DNA of 7,638 bases from Planctomycetota bacterium (GTDB lineage: Bacteria; Planctomycetota; Planctomycetia; Planctomycetales; Planctomycetaceae). The DNA lies in assembly GCA_026692825.1 (NCBI GenBank), contig JAPLOC010000496.1, positions 1 through 7,638 of the forward strand. The letters are read 5' to 3'. Shown piece by piece: positions 1 to 7,147 of this stretch (the stretch's first letter is position 1; the number at the start of each line of letters is the position of its first letter). The notes beneath the pieces were generated by a model. It was given only the letters and a program-made list of their open reading frames with translations. It did not search any database and was not told where the DNA came from. The position numbers and the translations under genes are program-made.

Positions 1-50
1 GTCGCGCCCGACGGCGCAGCTGGCGGATAGGTCGGCTCAACGTGACAATG

Positions 51-1820
51 TTACGGCCCCACAAACTGGTATCGATACCGATACCACACCGGATGCACCT
101 CAAAGCGGGTCATCACCTGCTTCTCAGGTTCCAGAAACTGTTGCGTCGCGATCTCCGACGTGTGGACGAGATGCGAGTCGCTCGCGGTCACTTGCAGACA
201 GCGCGGGGCGAGGGCCTGGAATTCCACCGCGGTCACGTCGGCACCGATCTCGTCGACGCAACCATTCTCCGCCGCCCAGATCGCGCCGGCCGCCTTGAGC
301 GAGAGTGGCGGTCGCTCGTCGGTCACCAGCAGGTCCGATTTCAACAGCGCGACAGTGGCCGGCGGCATCCGGTTGAGTTGCAGGCTCGCGAAACAGCCCC
401 CTTGCAGACGGCTGTAGGTAGACTGATTCGACGCGCGGCTGCCGTCGATCTGAACCAGCACCACCTTCTTGTTGATCATCTGTGGGGCGACCACCTGCAT
501 CAAACGATCCGCCGGGTCGAACAGACTGCCGGGCTTTTGCACGTTGGAGAAGAGCCCACGCAACGGTTGCACCCGCTGTGAGGCCGCCGAGTACGTCTCG
601 ACCAGATTCGTGAACTCCTTACGCCGCGATTTCGCGTACGCCGTCGCCGCACGCTCGCGCCAAGTCAAGATTCCTTCGGTCGCTTGCTCATAGCCGTCGA
701 CCTCGACTCGCAGTTGCGGCGACTTTTCCAACAGGGGATCCAGCCCGGCACGCAATATGTCGTGCAGTTTGTCATCGAACGACCGGGCGACAATCGGGGC
801 GATCGCAGTGACGTGCGCCAGATAGAGCGGTCGTGCTTCGGCTTCATTGATTCGCTCGGCATCCGCAGCAACGACCTCAGCGATCAGATTTCCAATCTGT
901 GTTCGGAACGCTTCGTATTCCTGTTCAACGCTCGCGTCACGCGATTTTTTCAGGTACCAGTAGTTCACCTCGTACCGGATCACTTCCCGCTGCAATTCGG
1001 ACCAGTGATCGAGAGCGGCCGTAATCAACTGCGGGCCGGTACACGACTTTCCCAGGTAATTGGTCTCAGGAGTCGCTTTCAGCGACTGTGCCGCGCGTTG
1101 CAGTGCGATCGATTCCTGTTTGAGATTCGGCTTCTTGTCGCCGAGCGCTTCCTTGAGTGACGCTTCATTCTGGTCGGTGTGAAGTCGCTGCACCTTGTCG
1201 CCGATTTCGCGTCGGGCTTCGCCAAACCGACCCATCACGCCCCCCCAGACGGCATCATCGAGCCAGAGTTTTCCCGCTTCGAGGAAGTCCTGTTCATCGT
1301 TCAATGTCTGGTCGGCCTCATCCAACTTCCCCTGTTTGGCGAGTGAACGGACCTTGGTGAGAACTTTTTCGCGTTTCCTCGCCTCGGAAATATAGTCGCG
1401 CGCCAATTTCGCCTGGAACGACTGGAAATCGGACTCCGATTTGATTTGCTGCGACATCTCCTTCAATTTCGTATGGTGGTTCATCACCCGCAAGTGCATG
1501 TCGACCCCCGCCGGCTCCCGCAATTCACTCAGCCGAATCGCCACCCGGTCGATCTGCACATACAGCCGATACGCGGCGTTCACCGCTTGGACGTCTCCCA
1601 CCGTCAGCTTTTGTCTCGAAGTCAGACTCTCCATCTGTTTGTCGAGGTCGCCGTACTTGTCGGTTATCTTACCGATCCAGGCGGTATTCAGTTCCGCCTC
1701 GCGCACTTCCAGCGGTCGCGATGGTTCGGTATCGGTGGGGCCGGCGACGCAAAACGGACCCCCGAATGCGATCACAATCAGGGCCAGTGGCCACACCCGT
1801 CGCGAAAACACGCGCGTCAC
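51..1820 (-). CDS. Exported, predominantly helical protein of unknown function
   Basis: I do not recognise a family. Two starts are possible. A TTG at 1853 overlaps the stop of the upstream lipoprotein gene (TTGA) and gives 600 residues. A GTG at 1820 gives 589 residues; it has GGAAAG nine bases upstream and leaves a compact signal peptide, so I prefer it. In that numbering, residues 1-27 have a basic start (SRR), a hydrophobic stretch (WPLALIVIAF) and a likely signal peptidase I site near VAG. Residues about 30-430 are rich in Glu, Lys, Gln, Ala and Leu and look helical, partly coiled-coil, with no enzyme motif. Residues about 440-589 look mixed alpha/beta and end in WYRYRYQFVGP before a TAA stop. 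It is the last gene seen in the operon with the HEAT/WD40 and lipoprotein genes, so an envelope partner role is inferred. The Cys in GPFC is not a good lipobox. Coding is near certain; function is unknown. Confidence 0.88.
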   Translation of the reverse strand: MTRVFSRRVWPLALIVIAFGGPFCVAGPTDTEPSRPLEVREAELNTAWIGKITDKYGDLDKQMESLTSRQKLTVGDVQAVNAAYRLYVQIDRVAIRLSELREPAGVDMHLRVMNHHTKLKEMSQQIKSESDFQSFQAKLARDYISEARKREKVLTKVRSLAKQGKLDEADQTLNDEQDFLEAGKLWLDDAVWGGVMGRFGEARREIGDKVQRLHTDQNEASLKEALGDKKPNLKQESIALQRAAQSLKATPETNYLGKSCTGPQLITAALDHWSELQREVIRYEVNYWYLKKSRDASVEQEYEAFRTQIGNLIAEVVAADAERINEAEARPLYLAHVTAIAPIVARSFDDKLHDILRAGLDPLLEKSPQLRVEVDGYEQATEGILTWRERAATAYAKSRRKEFTNLVETYSAASQRVQPLRGLFSNVQKPGSLFDPADRLMQVVAPQMINKKVVLVQIDGSRASNQSTYSRLQGGCFASLQLNRMPPATVALLKSDLLVTDERPPLSLKAAGAIWAAENGCVDEIGADVTAVEFQALAPRCLQVTASDSHLVHTSEIATQQFLEPEKQVMTRFEVHPVWYRYRYQFVGP

Positions 1821-1849
1821 GTCAATCGACTTTCCGAGAAGGTTGCGAA

Positions 1850-2593
1850 TCAAAATTCTTCTGCTTTCTGAGCGGGTTGGCGGACGCGTCGTTTGATCGA
1901 CTCTCTCGTCCCGGCGACAAACGCCCCGGACAGCGGAATGCGACGTGTCCCCTCGCTCGACGTCAGTTGCGATTCGAAGATCTCTCCTTCAACGCTCTCT
2001 TCTGTCATGGTGTTGAACTGAACTTCGACTCCCGCCGCAGGGGAATGAAAGACCGGTCCCTCGGCGCTGGGCTGGTAGAAGAGCCGCCCTTTCACCGAAT
2101 GTCCAACCAGTTCCTGCGCCTCGTCGGCGGACAACTCCGCTTGAAAGAAAATTGCGGGAAACTCCATGGCTTCCGAATGGCGTGCGCTCGTCAGGACGAT
2201 TCGAGTCGGCTGGCCTTCCGCTCCCGGAAACCGACGCAGGAAGAAGGGCGAGATCGGCCCCGAGCTGCCTCCTTCGAGTTGCACGCCGGTCTGACCTTCC
2301 GGCAGTGTCACCGCTCCCCCCGCAGCGGCTCGCCCTGGCCGCGCCTTGGCGGGCTTGGCAGCCTGATTGATGACAGGAGCCGCCGGCGGAGCGGCCGGTC
2401 GCGGATCGGGATCCTGCGGGCGGGAGAGCCCCTTGCGTTTGGCACCTCCACCGGGGCCACCTCCCCCGCAGCCAATGAGCAGACAACAAAGGATCGCGAT
2501 CAACGACCGGTTCGCCGACCGTCCCCACGAACCCGCGTTCAGCGCGAGCGCCGATTCAGCCGGGCATTCGTTTCGGGAGAAATCGTTCATCAC
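1850..2593 (-). CDS. Lipoprotein of unknown function with Gly/Pro/Ala-rich linker
   Basis: The product is 247 residues. The start is a GTG one base after the TGA of the HEAT/WD40 gene; an AAGG nine bases upstream fits this GTG better than the ATG that follows it as codon 2. The N-terminal region is unusually long (about 30 residues) and is followed by a hydrophobic stretch (LIAILCCLL) and a lipobox, LIGC, with Cys42 as the predicted lipidated residue. Residue +2 is Gly, so there is no Asp inner-membrane retention signal. Residues 43-95 form a Gly-, Pro- and Ala-rich linker, probably disordered. Residues about 96-240 look beta-rich and contain no motif I recognise. The end is basic then acidic (KRRVRQPAQKAEEF). 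The stop codon overlaps the possible TTG start of the next gene. The position suggests a translationally coupled partner of both neighbours. Membrane anchoring is well supported; function is unknown. Confidence 0.9.
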   Translation of the reverse strand: MMNDFSRNECPAESALALNAGSWGRSANRSLIAILCCLLIGCGGGGPGGGAKRKGLSRPQDPDPRPAAPPAAPVINQAAKPAKARPGRAAAGGAVTLPEGQTGVQLEGGSSGPISPFFLRRFPGAEGQPTRIVLTSARHSEAMEFPAIFFQAELSADEAQELVGHSVKGRLFYQPSAEGPVFHSPAAGVEVQFNTMTEESVEGEIFESQLTSSEGTRRIPLSGAFVAGTRESIKRRVRQPAQKAEEF

Positions 2594-2594
2594 G

Positions 2595-5429
2595 TCAATT
2601 CGCCTTGGGAAGCAGGTTTGGCAACTGGCTGCCGTCCAACAGCTTCCAGGCGCACATTTCGTTGTTGGATTGACCGCAGGCGACCGCGAACTGGCCCGCG
2701 GCGTCGATTGCTACGCAGTCGACCTGTTCGAGCGTCGTTTTCACGCCGTGACGTTCGATCCGCGCTTCCAGCGAGCGAATCGATTTTGTGTCGAGGTCGA
2801 GTATATCCACTCCACTGGCTTTCGCCGCAAGCAACAAGCCCCCCTTCGCATTAAAAGTTAACATTTGTATCGCGCCTCCCGGAACTTGGAATTCATTCAG
2901 CCGCCGTCGATGCGCCAGGTCCCAAGTGCGAACCTCTCCGCCCCCTTCCGCAGCCGCCAACTGTCTTCCATCGGGGCTGAATCGGACCGCGACCACGGCG
3001 GTGCCGAACGCGGGAATGTTCGCCACCTTCTTTTGAGAGCCAACTTCCAGAACCGTGATTTGGCCAAGCCGCGAACCGTAGGCGACGCGCGTCAACTTCC
3101 CGTCGGCCGCGAACGCGTTGACGGCGTCGTTCCCCTCCACAACAGCGCGCCATTCGGCCCCTTTGGCGGCGACGTTCCATAACAGGATCTGTCGATCGCT
3201 CCCGGCGGAACAGAGTTTTTGACCATCCTCGTTGAATTGCAACATCCGCACCGACCCGCGATGACCTTTAAGAACTCCGATCTCGGTCCCCGTTTGAAGG
3301 TTCACGAGGTGAATCGCCGCGTCGCCGCCGGCGACTGCGGCCAGATCGCCCTGCGGACTCAGCGCGAGACCGGTCGCACCGCTGGCGATGCGACAAATCT
3401 CGCGCAATCGCTGCGACTTGCCAACTTCCCACAATTCCAACATGCCGGAACTGGTGACACAAATCGCCGAAGTTCCCTTGGAAAACTCGACCCCCACGAC
3501 CGTACCGCGCGTTCGGGCGGCCGTATCTTGAGTGACCGGGGCACGGCGACCAACGGGAGGCGTGCCGGTCGGCCAGAATATGTACCCGACGACAAACACC
3601 AGGAGGAGTGCGGGCACCGCGATCTGTATGCGGCGATCCTGTGCCAGTTCCAATAACCGCGACATTCCGATGTTTCGGCCGGCAACAGAGGTCGAAGTCG
3701 GACTGGGGGCGGTGATCTCGGCAGTTTTTTTGGCGTCCTTCAGGCGGTCCTGTCGTATCTGAGCTTTCGCAATCAGGTCCCGCGCGTGCGATCCCGAAAA
3801 CTGCTCCAACGCGCGGGCGACGCCCCGCAGCACGAAGGGATCGGCGTCGTTCAGCATCTCTTCGAGCGCTTTGAGTGCCCGGGGTTCACCACTGTTTCCC
3901 AGTCCAATGGCGGCGTGATACCGGACCTCGGGGGTGGCGTCGCCGCGCAACTGGATCAATTGCTCCAGGGCGGCCGGCGATCGGATTTGCGCGATCGCGA
4001 CGCATGCCCGACAGCGCGTGGCGCTATCGAGCCGCAACAGGAATTGCAGGATCGGAAGTCCGGTCGGATCTCCAATCTGACCGAGAGACCGAATACCCGC
4101 CAATCGGGTTTCGGCGACATGCTCCAGTTCGAGAAACCGGGAGAGCGCAGGGACGGCGACGGGATCCCCCAAGGCTCCCAAAGCTTCGGCACACGCCTTG
4201 CGCACCCCCTGGTAATCGTCGTTGAGGGCTGCGGCCAAAGGGAGGGCCGCTTTCGGGTCTCCCTGCATTCCCAATGCTTCTGCGGCCTCTTGTCGGACGG
4301 CCGGCGCGGGGTCGTGCAATGCGTTGATCAAGGGGCGGACGGCGGCGGGGGTTTCGATTTGCCCCAGCGCTTCGGCGGCCCGTCGGCGAACGTCTTCGTC
4401 CGAGTCGTCGAGCAGCTTCGTCAGGGACGACACCGTCCGGGCGGAACCGATTTTTCCCAGTCCGGACGCAGCCAGTCCGCGAAATTGCGAAACGGGGTGG
4501 CTCAAAAATTTGGAAATCGCGTCCACGCAATCCGAATTCGCCAGTCGCGTGAGAGCCCCCAGACTCGCCAGAACGATGTCGGAATTCGGATCGGAGAGCA
4601 GAGCCAAGAGTGGTCCCACAGCCAGGGGATCGCCAATCGCCCCCAAAGCCTCTGCGATATTTGCCTTCAACGGACCTTCGGCCGTCTTGAACAGCTTCAA
4701 CAGAGGTTTGACGGCCGACTTGTCGGCCAGTTTGCCGAGAATTGAAACGGAAATCAGACAGATCGGCAGGGGAGAATCGACCAGCGATTGCAGCAGATGC
4801 GGAATCGCGGGCGTTCCCAACCGTGTGATCGTGTCGACCAGGATTGTCCGAAAACGGGGTTGAGCGTCAGCGAGTGTCAGTAGCGAAGGAATCGCCTGTA
4901 ACGCGCCGATATTCCCCAGTGCCAGCCCGGCGGCGCGGCGGACATCGGCATTAGGATCGGTCGCGACGAGTTCTTTCAGGCGATCGGTCGCGTCAGTCGC
5001 CTGGAGTTTGCCCAGCCCATGCGCCGCAGACTCCCGAACGATGACCCATTCATCAGAAAGCAATTGGATTAAGAGCGGAACGACCCGGAGATCTTTGGAA
5101 TCGACCGCGTCACGAATCGCGGCCCGACGCGACTCGGCGTCTTTCGGACTGCGTTCACGGCTCGTCGCGTTCAATCGGCGACGGAGTTGAAAGAATTGCC
5201 AGAAGGAGAGAGTTTGCCGCAACTCGATGGAACGAATTGTCGCCACAGCGGCACTCGCGTTTCCGATGGAGGCCCCGGATTCCTTGACCGCCGTCGTTTC
5301 TCCGCCGACGCTGGTTTTGCGAGCCGTCGCGCCCGGCCTGGGGATACCACGATTCGGGGGGGGAGTAGGCCGATTTGCCACCGGGGTCGACGGAGGGCCA
5401 CCGGCGGGCTGGGGAGATTTGTCATCCAT
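2595..5429 (-). CDS. HEAT-repeat / single transmembrane helix / WD40 propeller protein
   Basis: The product is 944 residues from the ATG at 5429. A TTG at 5474 would add 15 residues, but neither start has a clear Shine-Dalgarno sequence. Residues 1-60 are Pro-, Gly- and Thr-rich and probably disordered. Residues about 110-545 hold about 14 HEAT repeats of the PBS-lyase type, roughly 31 residues each, with recurring patterns such as EALGAIGDP and VRRRAAEALGQI. A charged linker leads to one hydrophobic segment at about 598-620 (AVPALLLVFVVGYIFW). Residues about 635-940 form seven WD40-like units (for example FSPDGRQLAAAEG followed by VRTWDL), enough for a closed propeller. HEAT arrays and WD40 propellers are protein-binding scaffolds; no catalytic motif is seen. 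With no signal peptide, the HEAT part is probably cytoplasmic and the propeller periplasmic, but basic residues flank both sides of the helix, so topology is not certain. It heads the three-gene operon. Confidence 0.93.
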   Translation of the reverse strand: MDDKSPQPAGGPPSTPVANRPTPPPNRGIPRPGATARKTSVGGETTAVKESGASIGNASAAVATIRSIELRQTLSFWQFFQLRRRLNATSRERSPKDAESRRAAIRDAVDSKDLRVVPLLIQLLSDEWVIVRESAAHGLGKLQATDATDRLKELVATDPNADVRRAAGLALGNIGALQAIPSLLTLADAQPRFRTILVDTITRLGTPAIPHLLQSLVDSPLPICLISVSILGKLADKSAVKPLLKLFKTAEGPLKANIAEALGAIGDPLAVGPLLALLSDPNSDIVLASLGALTRLANSDCVDAISKFLSHPVSQFRGLAASGLGKIGSARTVSSLTKLLDDSDEDVRRRAAEALGQIETPAAVRPLINALHDPAPAVRQEAAEALGMQGDPKAALPLAAALNDDYQGVRKACAEALGALGDPVAVPALSRFLELEHVAETRLAGIRSLGQIGDPTGLPILQFLLRLDSATRCRACVAIAQIRSPAALEQLIQLRGDATPEVRYHAAIGLGNSGEPRALKALEEMLNDADPFVLRGVARALEQFSGSHARDLIAKAQIRQDRLKDAKKTAEITAPSPTSTSVAGRNIGMSRLLELAQDRRIQIAVPALLLVFVVGYIFWPTGTPPVGRRAPVTQDTAARTRGTVVGVEFSKGTSAICVTSSGMLELWEVGKSQRLREICRIASGATGLALSPQGDLAAVAGGDAAIHLVNLQTGTEIGVLKGHRGSVRMLQFNEDGQKLCSAGSDRQILLWNVAAKGAEWRAVVEGNDAVNAFAADGKLTRVAYGSRLGQITVLEVGSQKKVANIPAFGTAVVAVRFSPDGRQLAAAEGGGEVRTWDLAHRRRLNEFQVPGGAIQMLTFNAKGGLLLAAKASGVDILDLDTKSIRSLEARIERHGVKTTLEQVDCVAIDAAGQFAVACGQSNNEMCAWKLLDGSQLPNLLPKAN

Positions 5430-5501
5430 GGTGGGATTGAATCCGGCAGCGGGGGAGCATGATGTGGAGATCAATGCGTCAGGTCGCGGGATTCAGCGGG
5501 G

Positions 5502-5542
5502 TCGCGTCGGACCAAACCCAAAACAGGTTTGATCCGACGCGA
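5502..5542 (-). terminator. Long stem-loop after the DUF1559 gene: terminator or mRNA-stability hairpin
   Basis: Arms at 5502-5518 and 5526-5542 are complementary over 17 positions around a 7-base loop. The single non-Watson-Crick position is a C/A mismatch in plus-strand RNA but a G-U pair in minus-strand RNA, so the stem is unbroken only in the transcribed direction. It lies 75 bases beyond the DUF1559 stop and about 72 bases before the HEAT/WD40 start. No U-rich tract follows on the minus strand, so it is not a classical intrinsic terminator. It may limit read-through, protect the DUF1559 mRNA 3' end, or sit near the 5' end of the operon transcript if the promoter proposed at 5557-5587 is real. 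Confidence 0.55.
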
Positions 5543-5556
5543 GTGTCCGCAGCAGA

Positions 5557-5587
5557 ATTTTAACCGGGTGGCCAGTCGATTTGTCGA
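5557..5587 (-). promoter_or_regulatory. Candidate sigma-70-type promoter for the HEAT/WD40 operon
   Basis: On the minus strand, TCGACA (5587-5582, five of six matches to the -35 consensus) is followed after 19 bases by TAAAAT (5562-5557, five of six matches to the -10 consensus). The spacing is two bases longer than ideal. Transcription would start near 5550, placing the long stem-loop at 5542-5502 almost at the 5' end of the mRNA. The -35 box overlaps the smaller inverted repeat. This is a match by eye only, and planctomycete promoter preferences may differ. Confidence 0.25.
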
Positions 5588-5594
5588 CCGGCCA
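5569..5594 (-). repeat. Short inverted repeat just after the DUF1559 gene
   Basis: Arms at 5569-5579 and 5584-5594 pair over 11 positions around a TTTG loop. The one imperfect position is again a G-U pair in minus-strand RNA and an A/C mismatch in plus-strand RNA. The octamer GGCCAGTC also occurs twice as a direct repeat (5570-5577 and 5590-5597). With no U-tract after it, it is more likely a stabilising or processing hairpin, or an operator overlapping the proposed -35 box, than a terminator by itself. Confidence 0.4.
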
Positions 5595-5617
5595 GTCCGG
5601 AATCACTTCGTACGAGA

Positions 5618-6907
5618 CTACTCAAACTTTTCTTTGACCAGCTTGGTCTGGTTCAGAACAGCACCGGTGTAAATCTGGAAGCTGTCGATTTCGCAGACGC
5701 CGTCGGTGTAACCGACCGAGTCAGACAGGACCGACTTGTTGCCGGTGACGGGGAAGCCGGGGTTGAAGAACTGGTCGCCATTCGTGTCGATCAATTCCTT
5801 CACGCTGCCGTCAGCCATCAGCATCTGGCAGGTCGTGCCGTGAACGGCGAAGAAGTCGCGGTAGTCTTGCAGGTACAGCTTGGTACCGAGCGAGTTCGAT
5901 TCGGTGTTCGCGAAGGAGATTTCGGTGTTGTTACCGACACCCACTTCAACACCGCGGGCCGGATAACGCTGGGGGATCAGCGTGCGAACGGGAATCTGAG
6001 CCTTCACGAGCTTCAGCAGGCCCGAATCCCAGTAGGCGGGACCGTCGCTGAACGATTCGCAGAGCTGCGAGCCGGCGATCAGGCCAGTGTCGACGGTAAC
6101 GCCGTCCGGAGTGATCAGGGACAGGCCCAGAATCGCTTCGTTGACGTCGCCCGAGGCCGCATCGCCCAGCAGGGGGATGTTCGAGGTCGGGGGATCGGCC
6201 TGTTCGCAGGCGCGACGGGTCAGGGGGCCTTGCGAATTCCGGAAGTCCTTCATGTCGGTCGCGGCGTTGAGCTGGGGAGCGGTCAACAACACGTTGGGGG
6301 GACTGCCAGCCGAACCGGAGTCAATGTACACCGGGCCGGTACGAACCATGAACCAGCTCGAAGCGTAGTTGCTGTTGTAGCCCGCGCGAACGAAGTTCGC
6401 GATCTGGGCGGCACGAGCCGTTGTGTTGAGCGCCGTGGCGGCACCGGCCTGATCAGGCCAGCCCAGGCCGCACTTGCCCTTGCCGGTCCGCTCCAGCGGA
6501 GCGGCGGCGGAGTTGGAAGTGTCTTTCACAACCAAGTCGTTGATTTTTTCCAAACCCTTGATCGGGTTTGAAGGACAGCGCATTTCGTTGGGCAGACCAG
6601 CCTTCACCTTGATCATGTCGGCGACCCAGCCATAGGTGTCGGGGCAGCCGTCACGGTTGAAGTCGTACGCACCGGTACACAGGCGGTCGCTGGGGTCACC
6701 CGAAGCGAACAGGTGCAGCGCGATGCCAATCTGACGCAGATTGTTTTTGCACTGCGCCTTACGGGCCGCTTCACGAGCCGCGTTGACGGCGGGAAGCAGC
6801 AGGGCGATCAGAATGCCGATGATGGCGATCACCACCAGCAGTTCGATCAACGTGAATCCACCACGGGAATTACGAACCGGGTTGGCTCGCAGGTTAACGG
6901 ACCTCAT
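5618..6907 (-). CDS. DUF1559 family protein with type IV prepilin-like N-terminus (H-X9-DG)
   Basis: The product is 429 residues from the ATG at 6907, six bases after a strong AAGGAG. Residues 16-22 (GGFTLIE) form a prepilin peptidase site, with cleavage expected after Gly17 and Glu22 at +5 of the mature protein. A hydrophobic helix follows (about 23-41), then the family signature around AAREAARKAQCKNNLRQIG. His356 and Asp366-Gly367 form the H-X9-DG motif typical of DUF1559. Two loops resemble calcium-binding sites: DFNRDGCPD (82-90) and DTNGDQFFN (374-382). Several Cys residues in the exported part could form disulfides. The protein probably inserts in the inner membrane and is processed like a pseudopilin; whether the family forms filaments or surface assemblies is not settled. 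Codon choice is biased (CGT, AAC, AAG, TTC, GAC), more so than in the next gene by eye. Together with the strong Shine-Dalgarno sequence this suggests high expression. No pilus or type II secretion gene is nearby. Confidence 0.96.
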   Translation of the reverse strand: MRSVNLRANPVRNSRGGFTLIELLVVIAIIGILIALLLPAVNAAREAARKAQCKNNLRQIGIALHLFASGDPSDRLCTGAYDFNRDGCPDTYGWVADMIKVKAGLPNEMRCPSNPIKGLEKINDLVVKDTSNSAAAPLERTGKGKCGLGWPDQAGAATALNTTARAAQIANFVRAGYNSNYASSWFMVRTGPVYIDSGSAGSPPNVLLTAPQLNAATDMKDFRNSQGPLTRRACEQADPPTSNIPLLGDAASGDVNEAILGLSLITPDGVTVDTGLIAGSQLCESFSDGPAYWDSGLLKLVKAQIPVRTLIPQRYPARGVEVGVGNNTEISFANTESNSLGTKLYLQDYRDFFAVHGTTCQMLMADGSVKELIDTNGDQFFNPGFPVTGNKSVLSDSVGYTDGVCEIDSFQIYTGAVLNQTKLVKEKFE

Positions 6908-6913
6908 CAAACT

Positions 6914-6919
6914 CTCCTT
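6914..6919 (-). promoter_or_regulatory. Strong ribosome binding site of the DUF1559 gene
   Basis: AAGGAG lies six bases upstream of the ATG at 6907. It decides the start in favour of this ATG over the TTG immediately before it (6910-6908). It is the best Shine-Dalgarno sequence in the window; the other genes have weak ones or none. Confidence 0.85.
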
Positions 6920-6934
6920 CGAACAAGATGCACT

Positions 6935-6957
6935 TCGGCGGAACCAATATCCGCCAA
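6935..6957 (-). other. Stem-loop in the DUF1559 mRNA leader
   Basis: GGCGGA and TCCGCC (plus-strand 6937-6942 and 6950-6955) pair perfectly around a 7-base loop. One U-G and one U-A pair extend the stem in minus-strand RNA. It ends about 15 bases before the ribosome binding site, so it would leave that site open. It could stabilise the 5' end of the mRNA. A second small stem-loop (6-base arms at 7031-7036 and 7043-7048) lies further upstream. No known riboswitch class was recognised. Confidence 0.35.
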
Positions 6958-7147
6958 CAATTCAAACCACAGACTGCATGCGTGATGGCTGGCCCAGTCG
7001 GCACATCCGTGTTGACTGAACCGATGGACAAACAGCGCTCTGGCTGTTGTTGTGAACGAACCCCACGAGACGACCACCAAGGGCCACCCATCAGAATTCG
7101 CCGCACCCCGCGAAACGCCGGCAAACGGCATTCACTTGACACGACGA

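Larger units (their letters stand above)
5430..5617 (-). other. Intergenic region between the DUF1559 and HEAT/WD40 genes
   Basis: This 188-base gap separates the TAG stop of the DUF1559 gene from the ATG of the HEAT/WD40 gene. It contains two inverted repeats and one possible promoter, listed separately. Its size and structure contrast with the 1-base gap and overlap between the following genes. This suggests the DUF1559 gene and the operon are separately controlled, or linked only by partial read-through. Confidence 0.6.

Noticed and set aside
1749..1760. Lipobox in the exported helical protein (Cys of GPFC)
   Set aside because: Pro at -2 and Phe at -1 do not fit the lipobox pattern; ordinary signal peptidase cleavage just after this point is more likely.
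1721..2854. A 377-codon plus-strand reading frame
   Set aside because: It lies antisense to the lipoprotein gene and parts of both neighbours, has Arg- and Ser-rich composition typical of GC-rich shadow frames, and shows no domain. The minus-strand genes have signal sequences and repeats that make sense.
3786..4745. A 319-codon plus-strand reading frame
   Set aside because: It is the antisense shadow of the HEAT repeats; its apparent periodicity reflects the repeat unit on the other strand.
3795..5100. HEAT-encoding DNA as a tandem DNA repeat
   Set aside because: The periodicity is at the protein level (about 31 residues); the nucleotide copies are too diverged to be a recent DNA repeat.
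7136..7141. Perfect TTGACA on the plus strand as a -35 box
   Set aside because: No acceptable -10 hexamer is found 15-19 bases downstream, and the only plus-strand frame after it is doubtful.
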